Source: a virus. Taken from it: a stretch of 64,000 bases of DNA. How positions within the stretch are numbered: position 1 is the stretch's first letter; the number at the start of each line of letters is the position of its first letter. Positions 1 to 8,893 of this stretch are shown here, piece by piece. Location of the stretch: IMG/VR virus record IMGVR_UViG_3300044644_002048, positions 1 through 64,000 of that record, one strand, 5' to 3'. The translations under genes were made by a program, and so were the position numbers. Below the pieces are notes generated by a model. The model was not told where the DNA came from. It searched no databases and saw nothing but the letters and a program-made list of their open reading frames with translations.

Positions 1-205
1 ACCACCAGCCAATAATACCAAGACCAGAACCATATCTAATATTCTTTTCAACTTGTTCTCTGGTCATTTGTGGGTAAGATATTTTGCCGTCCCAGAATCT
101 ATCAAAAACATATTCTGCGACTTTTTCTTTCTTTGATCTGTTTTTACCAGTGAAGGTAAAACCATATTCTCCCATCATTTTAGTTCGTAATTCTGCCTTA
201 ATCAT
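1..205 (-). CDS. Hypothetical protein (C-terminus outside the window)
   Basis: The first 68 codons of a minus-strand gene are visible, starting at ATG 205 and open to the window edge. The start overlaps the stop of the upstream nuclease gene by 8 bp, so the two are probably translationally coupled. The visible protein is basic (many Lys and Arg) and ends in a Gly/Ile/Trp-rich stretch that may begin a membrane segment. I do not recognise the family. Confidence 0.5.
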   Translation of the reverse strand, partial: MIKAELRTKMMGEYGFTFTGKNRSKKEKVAEYVFDRFWDGKISYPQMTREQVEKNIRYGSGLGIIGWW

Positions 206-2180
206 CTCTAGCCTCCAAATCAACGTTTAATCTTCCACCACCATCGTAAGTTTTCATCCTTGAAAGATCTCCATATTCCGAAGTAACCCAATCTATGCCC
301 TTCTTTTTTATTTGCTCGCTTAGGAATAAGCACGCTGGAGTATCTGGACTTATTGATGGTATTATTTTTGAATATGCACATAGACTTTTACACTTCCAAT
401 TAGTATTCTTATCACTAAGTAATCTTGGACGAGTATTCGACTTAATTGACTCAAATTCTTTTCTAAGCATATTCTCTGCTAATTTGAATTCGTCATCACC
501 AAATGCAAAAGAAAAGATGCCGCCTTCAACAAGAACTTTGTCTATTGTATGATCGTTTATGTAATAAATTGATATGTAGAATCTCTTATCTGGATACTTA
601 CATCTTAAAGCATAATAATACAAAAGCAACTGCTTATCTTCTTTAAGACATTCGTAGGTTTTAACCTTTTCAGTTGCCCAATTATATCTACGTCCAGTAT
701 TGTGTGTAGGTATCATATTTTCTGTACACAAATATGTATGATCATTACTATCCACACTTATACACTGAGTTTCCTTTATGCCAATCTTTTCTATATTTTT
801 GATAGATCTTCTAAAAGAATTTCCATCACCCCAATTTACTTTATCTCTTTTAATTGGTAGTAAGAACGGATTTATACCAACTGGCCTAAAAGATACTGGA
901 TACGCATTTACTTCTAGTCCAAAGCCTTTTGCTATAGTATTAGATAATAATGGTCTTTGCCCAAGAGTTAAAAGTAATGCCTTTACATCCTCTGACAAAC
1001 GCTTATTACAATTCATAAAAACACATTGTTTTCGAGCGTTATTAGCACTACCGTCGCTATCCATTAATCCTCTAAGCAAATCCAACCTTTGATTATAAGA
1101 TGATCTTAAATAAACTTCTGGTATATGTTTATTATTTAATAGATCAAGCTTTCTCAATATTGGTGTTGAATCAAAAATAGTTCTACTCTCACATTTCACT
1201 TCCCTTTTTTCTTGATTTTTACCTACCTTAAAACCTCGCCTCTCAATTTCCTCAAAAATGAATTTATCCCCAGATGTAATTTCGCAACTTCTATTTCTAC
1301 CGTCTCCAAGCCATACACCAAGAACATATGGATCTATAGGTAATTCTATATTACAGCAATCGATAGGGGAGGCTACTTTTATTTTATCTCCTATTTTAAG
1401 TTCAGTAATTTGTTTGACATTTCCATCGAGTAATTTCCAATAATGTTCATCATCGCATTCTACTACCGAAGTGTCGTCAAATACTATACGGAAACATTCT
1501 CTCATCTTTTTAGATGATTTAGCTATAACTTTAGTTTGTTTCCCATATTGATCAAATACAAAATCTCCTACACATAAATCTCCCATTGTACTCCAACCAT
1601 TTGGTGTTGGTATTTTAGTTTCTACTGGTAATCCTTTGTAATCTAATACATGCAGATAATAATCGTCCTCTTTAAATATTAAGTCAACTGTTCCTTTAAT
1701 GCCTAGTTGACCTTCTATTACTTCTCCACCGATCTCATATCTATACTTGGCCCATTCGTGAGGTATCTCAATTTCAAAGAATTCCTCTATAGCGTGTATA
1801 TCTTGCTTCCTTGGGTCTAAGTCGCCATCCATTTTAGTGATAGCTGCTTTTGTCCATTCTAGGGTAATCTGTTCAGCCTTTGGAGGCATGAGTCCGGGAG
1901 CATCATTCTCGTAATAATCATAACTCAGTTTATTGATTAGTTCTAACGAGAATTTCTTGAAGGTAATTTTCCCAAAATTGTCATCTACAAGATATTTCTT
2001 ACCATTTTGTTCTGCTAATTTGTATTTTGCCAGAAGTTCAAGATTCTTGTGTACAACATTACCCATGTAAGCTTTGGCGTTCTTTTTGTCTGGAACACCA
2101 AGCACATAGTTAATAAAGTACTTCTGCTGACACATGGCATAGGAGCCAATGCTTGAAGAACGCAGATAAGTAATTAGCAT
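198..2180 (-). CDS. RecB/Cas4-family PD-(D/E)XK exonuclease interrupted by an intein
   Basis: The frame has 660 codons. The nuclease is residues 1-182 plus 495-660, so 348 aa after splicing. Visible family features are an N-terminal Cys17 (MCQQKYF), a His44 after a Gly-rich turn, Asp166 in GTVDLIF, and the catalytic motif LDYK|TGRR, which forms only when the intein is removed. Two C-terminal cysteines (CKSLC) could hold an Fe-S cluster with Cys17, as in Cas4/AddB; this is inference. It probably processes DNA ends during replication or recombination, fitting its place downstream of the dNMP kinase, primase and helicase genes. Its start overlaps the dNMP kinase end. Confidence 0.85.
   Translation of the reverse strand: MLITYLRSSSIGSYAMCQQKYFINYVLGVPDKKNAKAYMGNVVHKNLELLAKYKLAEQNGKKYLVDDNFGKITFKKFSLELINKLSYDYYENDAPGLMPPKAEQITLEWTKAAITKMDGDLDPRKQDIHAIEEFFEIEIPHEWAKYRYEIGGEVIEGQLGIKGTVDLIFKEDDYYLHVLDYKGLPVETKIPTPNGWSTMGDLCVGDFVFDQYGKQTKVIAKSSKKMRECFRIVFDDTSVVECDDEHYWKLLDGNVKQITELKIGDKIKVASPIDCCNIELPIDPYVLGVWLGDGRNRSCEITSGDKFIFEEIERRGFKVGKNQEKREVKCESRTIFDSTPILRKLDLLNNKHIPEVYLRSSYNQRLDLLRGLMDSDGSANNARKQCVFMNCNKRLSEDVKALLLTLGQRPLLSNTIAKGFGLEVNAYPVSFRPVGINPFLLPIKRDKVNWGDGNSFRRSIKNIEKIGIKETQCISVDSNDHTYLCTENMIPTHNTGRRYNWATEKVKTYECLKEDKQLLLYYYALRCKYPDKRFYISIYYINDHTIDKVLVEGGIFSFAFGDDEFKLAENMLRKEFESIKSNTRPRLLSDKNTNWKCKSLCAYSKIIPSISPDTPACLFLSEQIKKKGIDWVTSEYGDLSRMKTYDGGGRLNVDLEARDD
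699..1634 (-). mobile_element. Intein with LAGLIDADG endonuclease in the RecB/Cas4 motif; class 3-like
   Basis: Residues 183-494 (312 aa) of the nuclease frame. The intein begins GLPVETKIPTPNGW and ends IPTHN before Thr. Position 1 is Gly (GGA), not Cys or Ser. Block B has His followed two residues later by Trp (DDEHYW), block F has Cys (TQCISVD), and block G reads PTHN. The W, C and T positions match the triplet defining class 3 inteins, which lack an N-terminal nucleophile and use the block F Cys. LAGLIDADG-type motifs VLGVWLGDG and LLRGLMDSDG mark a homing endonuclease. The insertion lies between the catalytic Lys and Thr-Gly of the RecB motif. Confidence 0.85.
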
Positions 2181-3025
2181 AGATTAATATTCCTATGTGA
2201 AAGTTCTCTCAAGAATAATTCATGAGTCTCAAGTATAGAAAGATTTCTATTGTCTAATTTGATATCAAACACAACATTCTTCATAGCGTGTTCTGATATG
2301 TGAGTGTCTGGCTCTGTTTCTCTTTCTAGTAGAACAAGTAATCCACCTTTTTCTTTTATAGCATTAGCTTCGTTTTCAAAACGACAATCTGCTATAATAG
2401 CAACTTCTGGATTATCCATCTCAATTTGATTAATAACCAAATCGACCCATACACTATTGTTCATCCTGCGGAATATATCAGTGCCGACGAACTGAAGAAC
2501 TTCTCTGGCCGACATTACGCCACTTTGGTGAACTAATGTGATATCCTGAAACATGTCATTAAGTTCTTCTAGAGTTGGCTCATATCCAATCCTCCATAGA
2601 TTATTTGATTCACCAAATTCAATAGCACATTCCGGAGTGATAACTCCCGGCATATCTTCCCATCGTAATTTAGTTGGGCTATCTTTATCTAAGCCGTATG
2701 CTTGATCATATGTCAGACCAAACATAGACATGCAGATTTCTTTTAATGCATCGGCAAAATGATACAATTTAACATGCGGCCAAATTCTGTTACTAGCGAA
2801 ATCGAAGAATGCTTCATTTTTCTGGGTAAGATCTAATATGCCCATATCTTCAACTACACTACCATCTCTCTCAATACGGTGAGAATTAACTATCAAATCG
2901 CCAAACTCTGATATTTGGTAGTTACGAATAACTTCCTTATTCTTTAAAATTTCCCCATGCATAAAGTTAGCTAGGGTATTCTTTCCACTTCTTTTTTTAC
3001 CTGATATACCAAAAATCTTAGTCAT
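2174..3025 (-). CDS. Deoxynucleoside monophosphate kinase
   Basis: A 283-aa protein with an N-terminal P-loop (GKKRSGKNT, residues 9-17) and the phage dNMP kinase pattern VGTDIFRRMNNSVWVD followed by an ADCRFENEA strand-helix segment. It would phosphorylate dNMPs to dNDPs for phage DNA synthesis, in line with T4 gp1-type enzymes. The ends overlap both neighbours by 7-8 bp, which indicates a coupled operon with primase upstream and the nuclease downstream. Confidence 0.85.
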   Translation of the reverse strand: MTKIFGISGKKRSGKNTLANFMHGEILKNKEVIRNYQISEFGDLIVNSHRIERDGSVVEDMGILDLTQKNEAFFDFASNRIWPHVKLYHFADALKEICMSMFGLTYDQAYGLDKDSPTKLRWEDMPGVITPECAIEFGESNNLWRIGYEPTLEELNDMFQDITLVHQSGVMSAREVLQFVGTDIFRRMNNSVWVDLVINQIEMDNPEVAIIADCRFENEANAIKEKGGLLVLLERETEPDTHISEHAMKNVVFDIKLDNRNLSILETHELFLRELSHRNINLC

Positions 3026-3947
3026 TAAAATATCCCTTTAGGGTTTCTCTTAAAGAAGAAGGAGTCATGTCTCCTGCGTCGTGAGAGGTTGGCCTTTTGT
3101 GTTCTATGTTGAATAATCGTTTAAGTTTTTCATCACACGATGATCTAAATTTATCGCCAGCTACATCATTATCCACAAACGTGATTATATCCATAGCTCC
3201 AGTCCTTTGTAAGAGCAGTTCCTGAGTTGAGCTTATTTGGCTCCCTAACATACCAAAAACATTTCTTATGCCAGACATCCATAATTTTAGATAATCACCC
3301 TGCCCTTCGACAAGTATAATTTTCCCAGAACGGCAAACTTCCGGTAATGCTTTAGCATAGCCATATATGTGTTCTGATTTCTTGAATCCCTTTTGATTTT
3401 TCCATTTCATTGGGTCATCAATTATTGTTCTTCCAACACAACCGGCCATATACTTTCCAGAGAGGTTGTATATTGGGAAGACAATTCTGTTATACATTTC
3501 TTTACTTGGATCGTCACAAAGACCAACATCAAATTCATCTAATGCTTCTTTTGAGAATCCCCTATTGATATAATATGATGATGGTATTTTTAGTTTTGAT
3601 CTAACCTGTTCTCTTGTTATACCACTGTCTTTATCTTTACCTCTTCCTAAGATAGTACTTATATTATCGTGCGTATAAGTGTGTATTTTTTCTCCACATA
3701 ACTTTTCTGCCGCTTTAAGCACTTCAGTAAAGTTCACCTTATCGTCACGACACATTAATCCCCTTAATAATCCAAGCTCATCACCACCATACTCATTATG
3801 ACATCCTTTCGTGTTACAAAACCACCTTCCACAAAATTCAGAGTTTATATCAACATTGACGTTAAACGCTGACGTATTGTCTCCAGCATGAACAGGACAA
3901 TTTGATATTAAGAGTTGTCCAGATCTAAATGTCTTAACATCAAACAT
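3018..3947 (-). CDS. DNA primase (CHC2 zinc finger and Toprim domains)
   Basis: The zinc-binding N-terminus shows NCPVHAGD and FCNTKGCHNEYGGD. The Toprim domain shows ILVEGQGDYL (catalytic Glu) and TFVDNDVAGDKF (Asp pair). It would synthesise RNA primers for the helicase encoded just upstream. I chose the ATG at 3947, 11 nt after the helicase stop. A longer reading from a TTG at 4037 adds 30 residues (including IPEILD, which fits the domain) but would overlap the helicase by 80 bp, so the true start may lie slightly upstream. Confidence 0.85.
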   Translation of the reverse strand: MFDVKTFRSGQLLISNCPVHAGDNTSAFNVNVDINSEFCGRWFCNTKGCHNEYGGDELGLLRGLMCRDDKVNFTEVLKAAEKLCGEKIHTYTHDNISTILGRGKDKDSGITREQVRSKLKIPSSYYINRGFSKEALDEFDVGLCDDPSKEMYNRIVFPIYNLSGKYMAGCVGRTIIDDPMKWKNQKGFKKSEHIYGYAKALPEVCRSGKIILVEGQGDYLKLWMSGIRNVFGMLGSQISSTQELLLQRTGAMDIITFVDNDVAGDKFRSSCDEKLKRLFNIEHKRPTSHDAGDMTPSSLRETLKGYFND

Positions 3948-3957
3948 ATCCAATATT

Positions 3958-5400
3958 TCAGGTATCTTCGTCCTCAACTTCCTCTTCACTAGGTGAATTT
4001 TCGGGGAAATCTCTGCGGTTGATTCGAACGGGTCCAATTTCTTTAATCCTCGCTATGTCACCATTCATCTGACAGCAAATATAACCACCGTCTTCCATTC
4101 CGGGACCATGCCTAGCTACTAGAGGTACTATTTTCTTGTTTCCATTTCTTGGGCCATCATCGGCTATCTCTTCGGCTGATTTATCTTTGAAGATGGAGAT
4201 AGATGTTGCAACCCAAACTAACCTATCAGATCCAGCTATTGTGTCTATAGTTTCTTTAGTGATTCCGTCACGATTAAGTTGAACGAAACACAGGCAAGAA
4301 CAATCATGCTCGACTACAAAATTATGTAGCTGAATCATCTGAAAGCCCAAAACCTGATGTTCTGCTAAAGCATTTGATATACCCTCAGTTGATGTTAGTT
4401 TAAGATAGTCATATATGATTAAACAATCATTTGTTCTTCCGTTTGACTGAAAACCGACATCTTTTAGAATCCATCTTCTAGCTATCGCCAACATCTCTGG
4501 AAAAGGTTTACCAGTTATATTAATATGCTTGCATTTAGTAGATTTCAAAACTTCAGCAGCTTTAAGCACATCTTGTTTAGATTTTGGGTCTCTGACAAAC
4601 CTTCCAGAAGCTATTTCATTAATTGGAACTCCAGAAATATTCGCCAGCATTCTATTTCTATTATCTTCTTCAGACATTTCAGTATCTAATATTAATACTG
4701 GTATTTGTAATTCCGAAGATAAGTGTAATGCTATAGATTGACCCAAAAGAGATTTACCCTGCTTACTTCTGGCAGCTACAAGGTCTATACACTTACGACG
4801 TAAACCTCCACCTATCGATGAATCCCAAGATGGAAAGTTAGTTGGAAGTCCAATACTTGGCTTATCATCACTCATCAAATGAGCTATGTAAGCATCTATA
4901 TCCTCTCCAACACCTTTTGGTCTAAAATCATCCTGTTTGGTATATAATAATGATGCATCTTGTATTGGGGTTTCTACAAGGCCCATTATTTCTGATATAG
5001 ACTCATCACCATTAATAGATGATAAACTTTTCCATGATTCCCTTATGGTGTTTTGTAAATGTCGGCCAAATTGTAGTCTTCGTATCTTTTTAGCATGGAG
5101 CTTAACAGAATTGACATCTACAGGAGTTTCCATTATTCCATGTATATGTTTTAATACCTCCTGTTTTTCTACATACTCTCCAAGAGATAGAGCATGACCT
5201 GCTGACAAAACAGAGACAAAATCTACCTTATCCGACTTTGATAAAATATCCTTTACACACTTATATAGAACCTTATTGTAATCTACACTAAATGTATCTT
5301 CTTCTAGTAATGCCTCTATATCTAAGTAACAATCTAATCCATATCTGCAAATACCAGCTAATACTGCTCGTTCACTAGCTATATTAACAAGTTCACTCAT
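3958..5400 (-). CDS. Replicative DNA helicase, DnaB-like
   Basis: 480 aa with the DnaB architecture: an all-helical N-terminal domain (residues about 1-130, beginning ASERAVLAGI), a linker, and a RecA-fold ATPase with Walker A-like AARSKQGKSLLGQ and a Walker B region CLIIYDYLKL. FVQLNRDG is the usual DnaB motif after Walker B. The C-terminus is acidic (SEEEVEDEDT). It unwinds the fork and should load with the primase encoded next. The start overlaps the stop of the upstream zinc-ribbon gene by 4 bp (ATGA). Confidence 0.9.
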   Translation of the reverse strand: MSELVNIASERAVLAGICRYGLDCYLDIEALLEEDTFSVDYNKVLYKCVKDILSKSDKVDFVSVLSAGHALSLGEYVEKQEVLKHIHGIMETPVDVNSVKLHAKKIRRLQFGRHLQNTIRESWKSLSSINGDESISEIMGLVETPIQDASLLYTKQDDFRPKGVGEDIDAYIAHLMSDDKPSIGLPTNFPSWDSSIGGGLRRKCIDLVAARSKQGKSLLGQSIALHLSSELQIPVLILDTEMSEEDNRNRMLANISGVPINEIASGRFVRDPKSKQDVLKAAEVLKSTKCKHINITGKPFPEMLAIARRWILKDVGFQSNGRTNDCLIIYDYLKLTSTEGISNALAEHQVLGFQMIQLHNFVVEHDCSCLCFVQLNRDGITKETIDTIAGSDRLVWVATSISIFKDKSAEEIADDGPRNGNKKIVPLVARHGPGMEDGGYICCQMNGDIARIKEIGPVRINRRDFPENSPSEEEVEDEDT

Positions 5401-5747
5401 CTTTTAAACCTTTTCGCTGCACATCTATCGCAGGTAAAATTTTCCCTAGCTAAATCTGGATGAACTTCAAATGTTTTTTTACAGCCAGAACAGGACATAG
5501 ATCTCATTTTAAATGGTTTTCTGGATCTTGCTGTTGGAGTAACATTGTCATTAACCTTATCATATCCCGGAATCTTATCTTCTTCATAACCCTTCATTGA
5601 TTCAAACAAGTTTTGTCTCTTGTTGGTTTCGACTGGTTTTACTTCTTCTGCTTCTGTTTGTCCACCAGATAAAATATTGACAACATCAAGTACAGCATCC
5701 CAATCTTTTTCTTTTATGGCTAAAGCCAATTTATCAATTACGTTCAT
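5397..5747 (-). CDS. Small protein with C-terminal zinc ribbon
   Basis: 116 aa, family not recognised. Residues about 80-115 carry CSGCKKTF and CDRCAAKRFKR, a four-Cys zinc ribbon with a basic tail that suits nucleic-acid binding. The N-terminal half looks helical and acidic. It lies directly before the helicase gene and overlaps it, so a replication-accessory role is possible but unproven. Confidence 0.7.
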   Translation of the reverse strand: MNVIDKLALAIKEKDWDAVLDVVNILSGGQTEAEEVKPVETNKRQNLFESMKGYEEDKIPGYDKVNDNVTPTARSRKPFKMRSMSCSGCKKTFEVHPDLARENFTCDRCAAKRFKR

Positions 5748-6225
5748 ACGATTTCCTCTTAGCTAAATTTTCCATGACATCTGCCATTTTACTAACGCTG
5801 TAAATTTTGTCTTTACTTTGGGCCATAATCGAGGTAAAATATATTCTGGCTCTCTCTACCTTTGTGCCAAAAGTATCCTGCTCTATAGCAGCCTGTCTTC
5901 TTACCTCATATTTCATCCAGTTATCAAACTGTTTCCAAGATTTTGCCACCATTCTGTTTATGATCTCTTCACACCACAAGATCTTAGGAAATATTTTATC
6001 ACAACTTTTTCTTAAGAATAAACAGTAAGAATGCAATTTAAAAGCATAAGCACTAGCTTCTTCAGAAGTCAAACTGATAATATCCTCATGAGTTAAATCC
6101 AATATCGACTGCACTATTGGATCAAATTTACAATCAGGAATTAACGCTTCTTCACAATATTTATCAACATATAAGCATAGTTCATCTAATCCCTTGATAT
6201 CGTCGAATCTATTATCTGCTTCCAT
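5734..6225 (-). CDS. Hypothetical protein, helical and basic
   Basis: 163 aa, predicted mostly helical, with several Cys in the N-terminal half and a basic C-terminus (LAKRKSYERN). No motif is recognisable. Its place between a RecA-like gene and the helicase is where some phages carry a recombination mediator (UvsY-type), but I see no sequence signature that justifies that name. It overlaps both neighbours. Confidence 0.65.
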   Translation of the reverse strand: MEADNRFDDIKGLDELCLYVDKYCEEALIPDCKFDPIVQSILDLTHEDIISLTSEEASAYAFKLHSYCLFLRKSCDKIFPKILWCEEIINRMVAKSWKQFDNWMKYEVRRQAAIEQDTFGTKVERARIYFTSIMAQSKDKIYSVSKMADVMENLAKRKSYERN

Positions 6226-6608
6226 TTATCTTCCTCGTTATATGGTAGTACTGCAAAAGATATATTGTTGATTCTTGCCCACTCAGCTTTATCTTTATCT
6301 GCTCGTAACGCAGAATAAAAGTCAGCCTTAGTTTTATGAAAGAAAGATACAAATTCGTAATGCTGTCTACCATGGACCTCGACTATCAGAGGTATTCCCG
6401 GTATAAAAATATCAGCATACAGACAATTAGATTTAAATCTTTTTGATCCGGGGAGAGTTATTTCCTCGTATATAGGGAAACCCGGAAAGACTTCATATAA
6501 AAGAGAAAGTGCAGCCTGATGGGGTGCTGACTTATTCCTATCGGATCTCTTTTTGAATTTGGCAAGATTTAATTTGTGCTCTCTCCCATCAAATCCAGTC
6601 ACTATCAA
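6186..6608 (-). CDS. Vsr/DUF559-like endonuclease, PD-(D/E)XK fold
   Basis: 140 aa. The core CLYADIFIPGIPLIVEVHG followed by RQHYEF matches the D-(n)-ExH pattern of Vsr/DUF559-type nucleases, with Asp and Glu as metal ligands. The preceding segment (SAPHQAALSLLYEVFPG) resembles the helix these enzymes have before the core strand. It probably nicks or cuts DNA during repair or recombination. It sits directly after the RecA-like gene with a 4-bp overlap. Confidence 0.65.
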   Translation of the reverse strand: MIVTGFDGREHKLNLAKFKKRSDRNKSAPHQAALSLLYEVFPGFPIYEEITLPGSKRFKSNCLYADIFIPGIPLIVEVHGRQHYEFVSFFHKTKADFYSALRADKDKAEWARINNISFAVLPYNEEDKWKQIIDSTISRD

Positions 6609-7618
6609 GCTAACACCGATTTAATTTCTTGTTCGAGTTTTGAGAAATATTCAGGATTACTTGCAAATGCCTCATATAGATTTGCCGCACCTTGAAACTT
6701 CTGATCACCAGTTATAGATGGACATGAAAACCATGCCCCAGCCTTATCTATAACGCCAAAAGCTTCTCCCAATTCCATTAACTCTTTTATTGAGTCAATA
6801 CCTCTACCAAATCGCACATAAGAAGTTATAACACTCCCAGCAGATCCATTACCCGAACAGTCAATCTCTGCTGAGATTTTTATACCAACCTTATTTTCGC
6901 CTTCCATCCAATCTTCAGTCTTAACTATATCGATACGGTTAGAAGCCTGATATTGAATAAAAGTTCCACTATCGGCAACATTCTTCTTCCCATAGCCACT
7001 AGTATTTGTAATATAGTGGGTGATCAATATGAGGGAAATTTTATTTGCCGAAACCTTCTGTAGAATCTTTTTGCCCCAATGAGTAATTGTCTTTGGGAGA
7101 TTAGCACGAAGAGTTCCTGAAATTTCTGCGTCCATTTCACTTCTCGGTAAAAGAGAAGATATGGAGTCGAGAACTATGACCGCCCCTTTGTTCGCTGGGT
7201 CTTTGATAATCGATTCTATGATAGTAAACACATCTTCTGCCGCTAGAGCTTCCTGATCTTCGTCTGGCCCTATAACACTCAACAGGTCTTGATCTAAACC
7301 ATTAATACCTGAGAGGTTGTAATTTCTTAGGCGGCATTCTGTGTCAACATAAAATCCTTTTTTCCCAATCTTTTGAGCATTCGCCAAAATTTGAAGGCAA
7401 ATCGTGCTTTTCCCAGATTTTGGCAAGCCAGAAAGAACAGTCCAAGTACCTTCTAGAATTCCACCACCAAGACCATTATCAAAAGAAATACTTACAGGAA
7501 TAGACTTAAGGTTATTATTCCTACTGAATATTTCGGCTCCTGTCCTAATGACATTCCCATACTTCTTTATAATCACAGCCATATTTGATGATGTAACTTC
7601 TTCTTTCTTCTTAGCCAC
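6605..7618 (-). CDS. RecA/UvsX-like recombinase
   Basis: 337 aa. It has Walker A LSGLPKSGKST, a YVDTECR segment after the second strand, Walker B VIVLDSISSL, and a loop region ITHYITNTSGYGKK like the RecA L1/L2 region. It forms the strand-exchange filament in homologous recombination and recombination-dependent replication. It overlaps the upstream gene by one base and the nuclease downstream by 4 bp. Confidence 0.85.
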   Translation of the reverse strand: MAKKKEEVTSSNMAVIIKKYGNVIRTGAEIFSRNNNLKSIPVSISFDNGLGGGILEGTWTVLSGLPKSGKSTICLQILANAQKIGKKGFYVDTECRLRNYNLSGINGLDQDLLSVIGPDEDQEALAAEDVFTIIESIIKDPANKGAVIVLDSISSLLPRSEMDAEISGTLRANLPKTITHWGKKILQKVSANKISLILITHYITNTSGYGKKNVADSGTFIQYQASNRIDIVKTEDWMEGENKVGIKISAEIDCSGNGSAGSVITSYVRFGRGIDSIKELMELGEAFGVIDKAGAWFSCPSITGDQKFQGAANLYEAFASNPEYFSKLEQEIKSVLA

Positions 7619-8025
7619 TATAGATCCCCCAGTTTATTTTTCTTTCCGAACGCTTCTCTTGGTTTATTAAATTCAACCTTGCTTTTTTCTATAACTTTTT
7701 CTTTATCGGTTTTCGCTAGATGAATCCTTTCGACTATTTTAATATAGGCCGGATTTGTTACCGATAAAGCTTTACTTTCCTTGAATGCTGATATCAGCGT
7801 TGATATTGAATATGTCTTTAAGAGCTTATTGATATTTATCAATTGTCCGACATATTGTCCCTTGAATTTTTTATTCAACCACAATTCTTGAGGAACGGCA
7901 TTTTTATCATACTCACCGCGTCTCTGAAAAATTAATTCACAAAGATAGTTCGGTGCAGTTATATATCCCTCTTTGTATAAAGACTTAAACGGTCTAGCTT
8001 CGCTCTGGTCGTATCTTTTGGACAT
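7618..8025 (-). CDS. Hypothetical protein
   Basis: 135 aa from ATG 8025 (MSKRYDQSEARPF), which has an AGG upstream. A longer reading from ATG 8064 is possible but has poor ribosome-site spacing and overlaps the HTH gene by 71 bp. The protein is basic, with a Lys-rich C-terminal third. It sits between a HTH protein gene and recA. Function unknown. Confidence 0.6.
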   Translation of the reverse strand: MSKRYDQSEARPFKSLYKEGYITAPNYLCELIFQRRGEYDKNAVPQELWLNKKFKGQYVGQLININKLLKTYSISTLISAFKESKALSVTNPAYIKIVERIHLAKTDKEKVIEKSKVEFNKPREAFGKKNKLGDL

Positions 8026-8371
8026 GTTTTTGTAGCCTTGGTGACATTTTTTGTCTCGTAGCATCCCCTAACTCAGATGCTGACTCAGTCATTACAACAA
8101 CACCCTTACGTTTATTTTTCACCATAAGGTCATCAACTCTTGGCACTGTTGCTTCTTGAACTTTTACAAGTCTTTCTAGTTCGATCTTTTTCTTCTCAGC
8201 TTCTTCCTCGGCCTTTTTTCTTCTTTCCAAAAGTTTTAAGTATCTATTTACATACACAACTTTAACGTCTAAAGTTCTTGCAATTTCTTTTGCGGTTTTA
8301 TGTGTATGACCCTCTATGTAAAATTTCTCTACAATACTTAGTGGTTTTGGTGGAATTGCTTTTGCCATCAT
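7994..8371 (-). CDS. Small helix-turn-helix protein
   Basis: 125 aa. Residues about 25-46 (TAKEIARTLDVKVVYVNRYL) form a clear helix-turn-helix of the type that reads DNA. A highly charged helix of Lys and Glu follows (about 47-70), and the tail is basic. It could be a transcription regulator or a replication accessory; nothing in the sequence decides between these. It overlaps the FmdB-like gene upstream by 4 bp. Confidence 0.65.
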   Translation of the reverse strand: MMAKAIPPKPLSIVEKFYIEGHTHKTAKEIARTLDVKVVYVNRYLKLLERRKKAEEEAEKKKIELERLVKVQEATVPRVDDLMVKNKRKGVVVMTESASELGDATRQKMSPRLQKHVQKIRPERS

Positions 8372-8691
8372 CCTTCCTCTATATATTTAATCTTTTGCTT
8401 AAGTGTCATCTTATTGATTTCGTCAATTTCTCTTTTCTTTTTCTTCTTAGCTGTCTTTCCAGACTTATCATCCTCTTCCTGAATTTTTGCTCCCATTTTC
8501 TTGGTATTTCTTTCTGCGAGTTGTCCTAGAGTTGTTGCCTCTCTAGCCACGAACCCTATACAAGCAGAAATTAATCTCTCTAGCTTGTTTTTACCACAAT
8601 CATCACATTTCTTTTTAGGAGCATCTTTTATATTCTGGAAAATTTCGCTCTCTTTTCCGCATGATCCACACTTATACTCATATATTGGCAT
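8368..8691 (-). CDS. FmdB-family zinc ribbon protein
   Basis: 107 aa starting MPIYEYKCGSCG, the hallmark of FmdB-type putative regulatory zinc ribbons. Cys8, Cys11, Cys29 and Cys32 form two CxxC knuckles. The rest is a Lys/Glu-rich charged tail. Family function is unsettled; nucleic-acid binding is the usual guess. Confidence 0.75.
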   Translation of the reverse strand: MPIYEYKCGSCGKESEIFQNIKDAPKKKCDDCGKNKLERLISACIGFVAREATTLGQLAERNTKKMGAKIQEEDDKSGKTAKKKKKREIDEINKMTLKQKIKYIEEG

Positions 8692-8692
8692 A

Positions 8693-8893
8693 TTAAACTC
8701 TGTGTTTATCTTTTTCCACTAAATCATATTCCATTATATAGCAATCTTCTGATTTAATGTCTTTGTGTTTATTCTTTCTAAGAAACTGAATCAATGCAAT
8801 CTTTGCATTTTTTAAGGACGTATATAATCCAAGCTTATTTGTCCTATGGATTATCAAGGTTCCGTCCGTCTTGAAAAGTTTGAAAATTCTCAT
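8693..8893 (-). CDS. Hypothetical small protein
   Basis: 66 aa, start overlapping the phoH gene end by 50 bp in another frame. Basic, with a pattern of alternating strands and a helix; no motif recognised. Confidence 0.5.
   Translation of the reverse strand: MRIFKLFKTDGTLIIHRTNKLGLYTSLKNAKIALIQFLRKNKHKDIKSEDCYIMEYDLVEKDKHRV

Noticed and set aside
5734-6225. UvsY-like recombination mediator
   Set aside because: Position between recA and helicase fits, but no sequence motif supports it; left as hypothetical.
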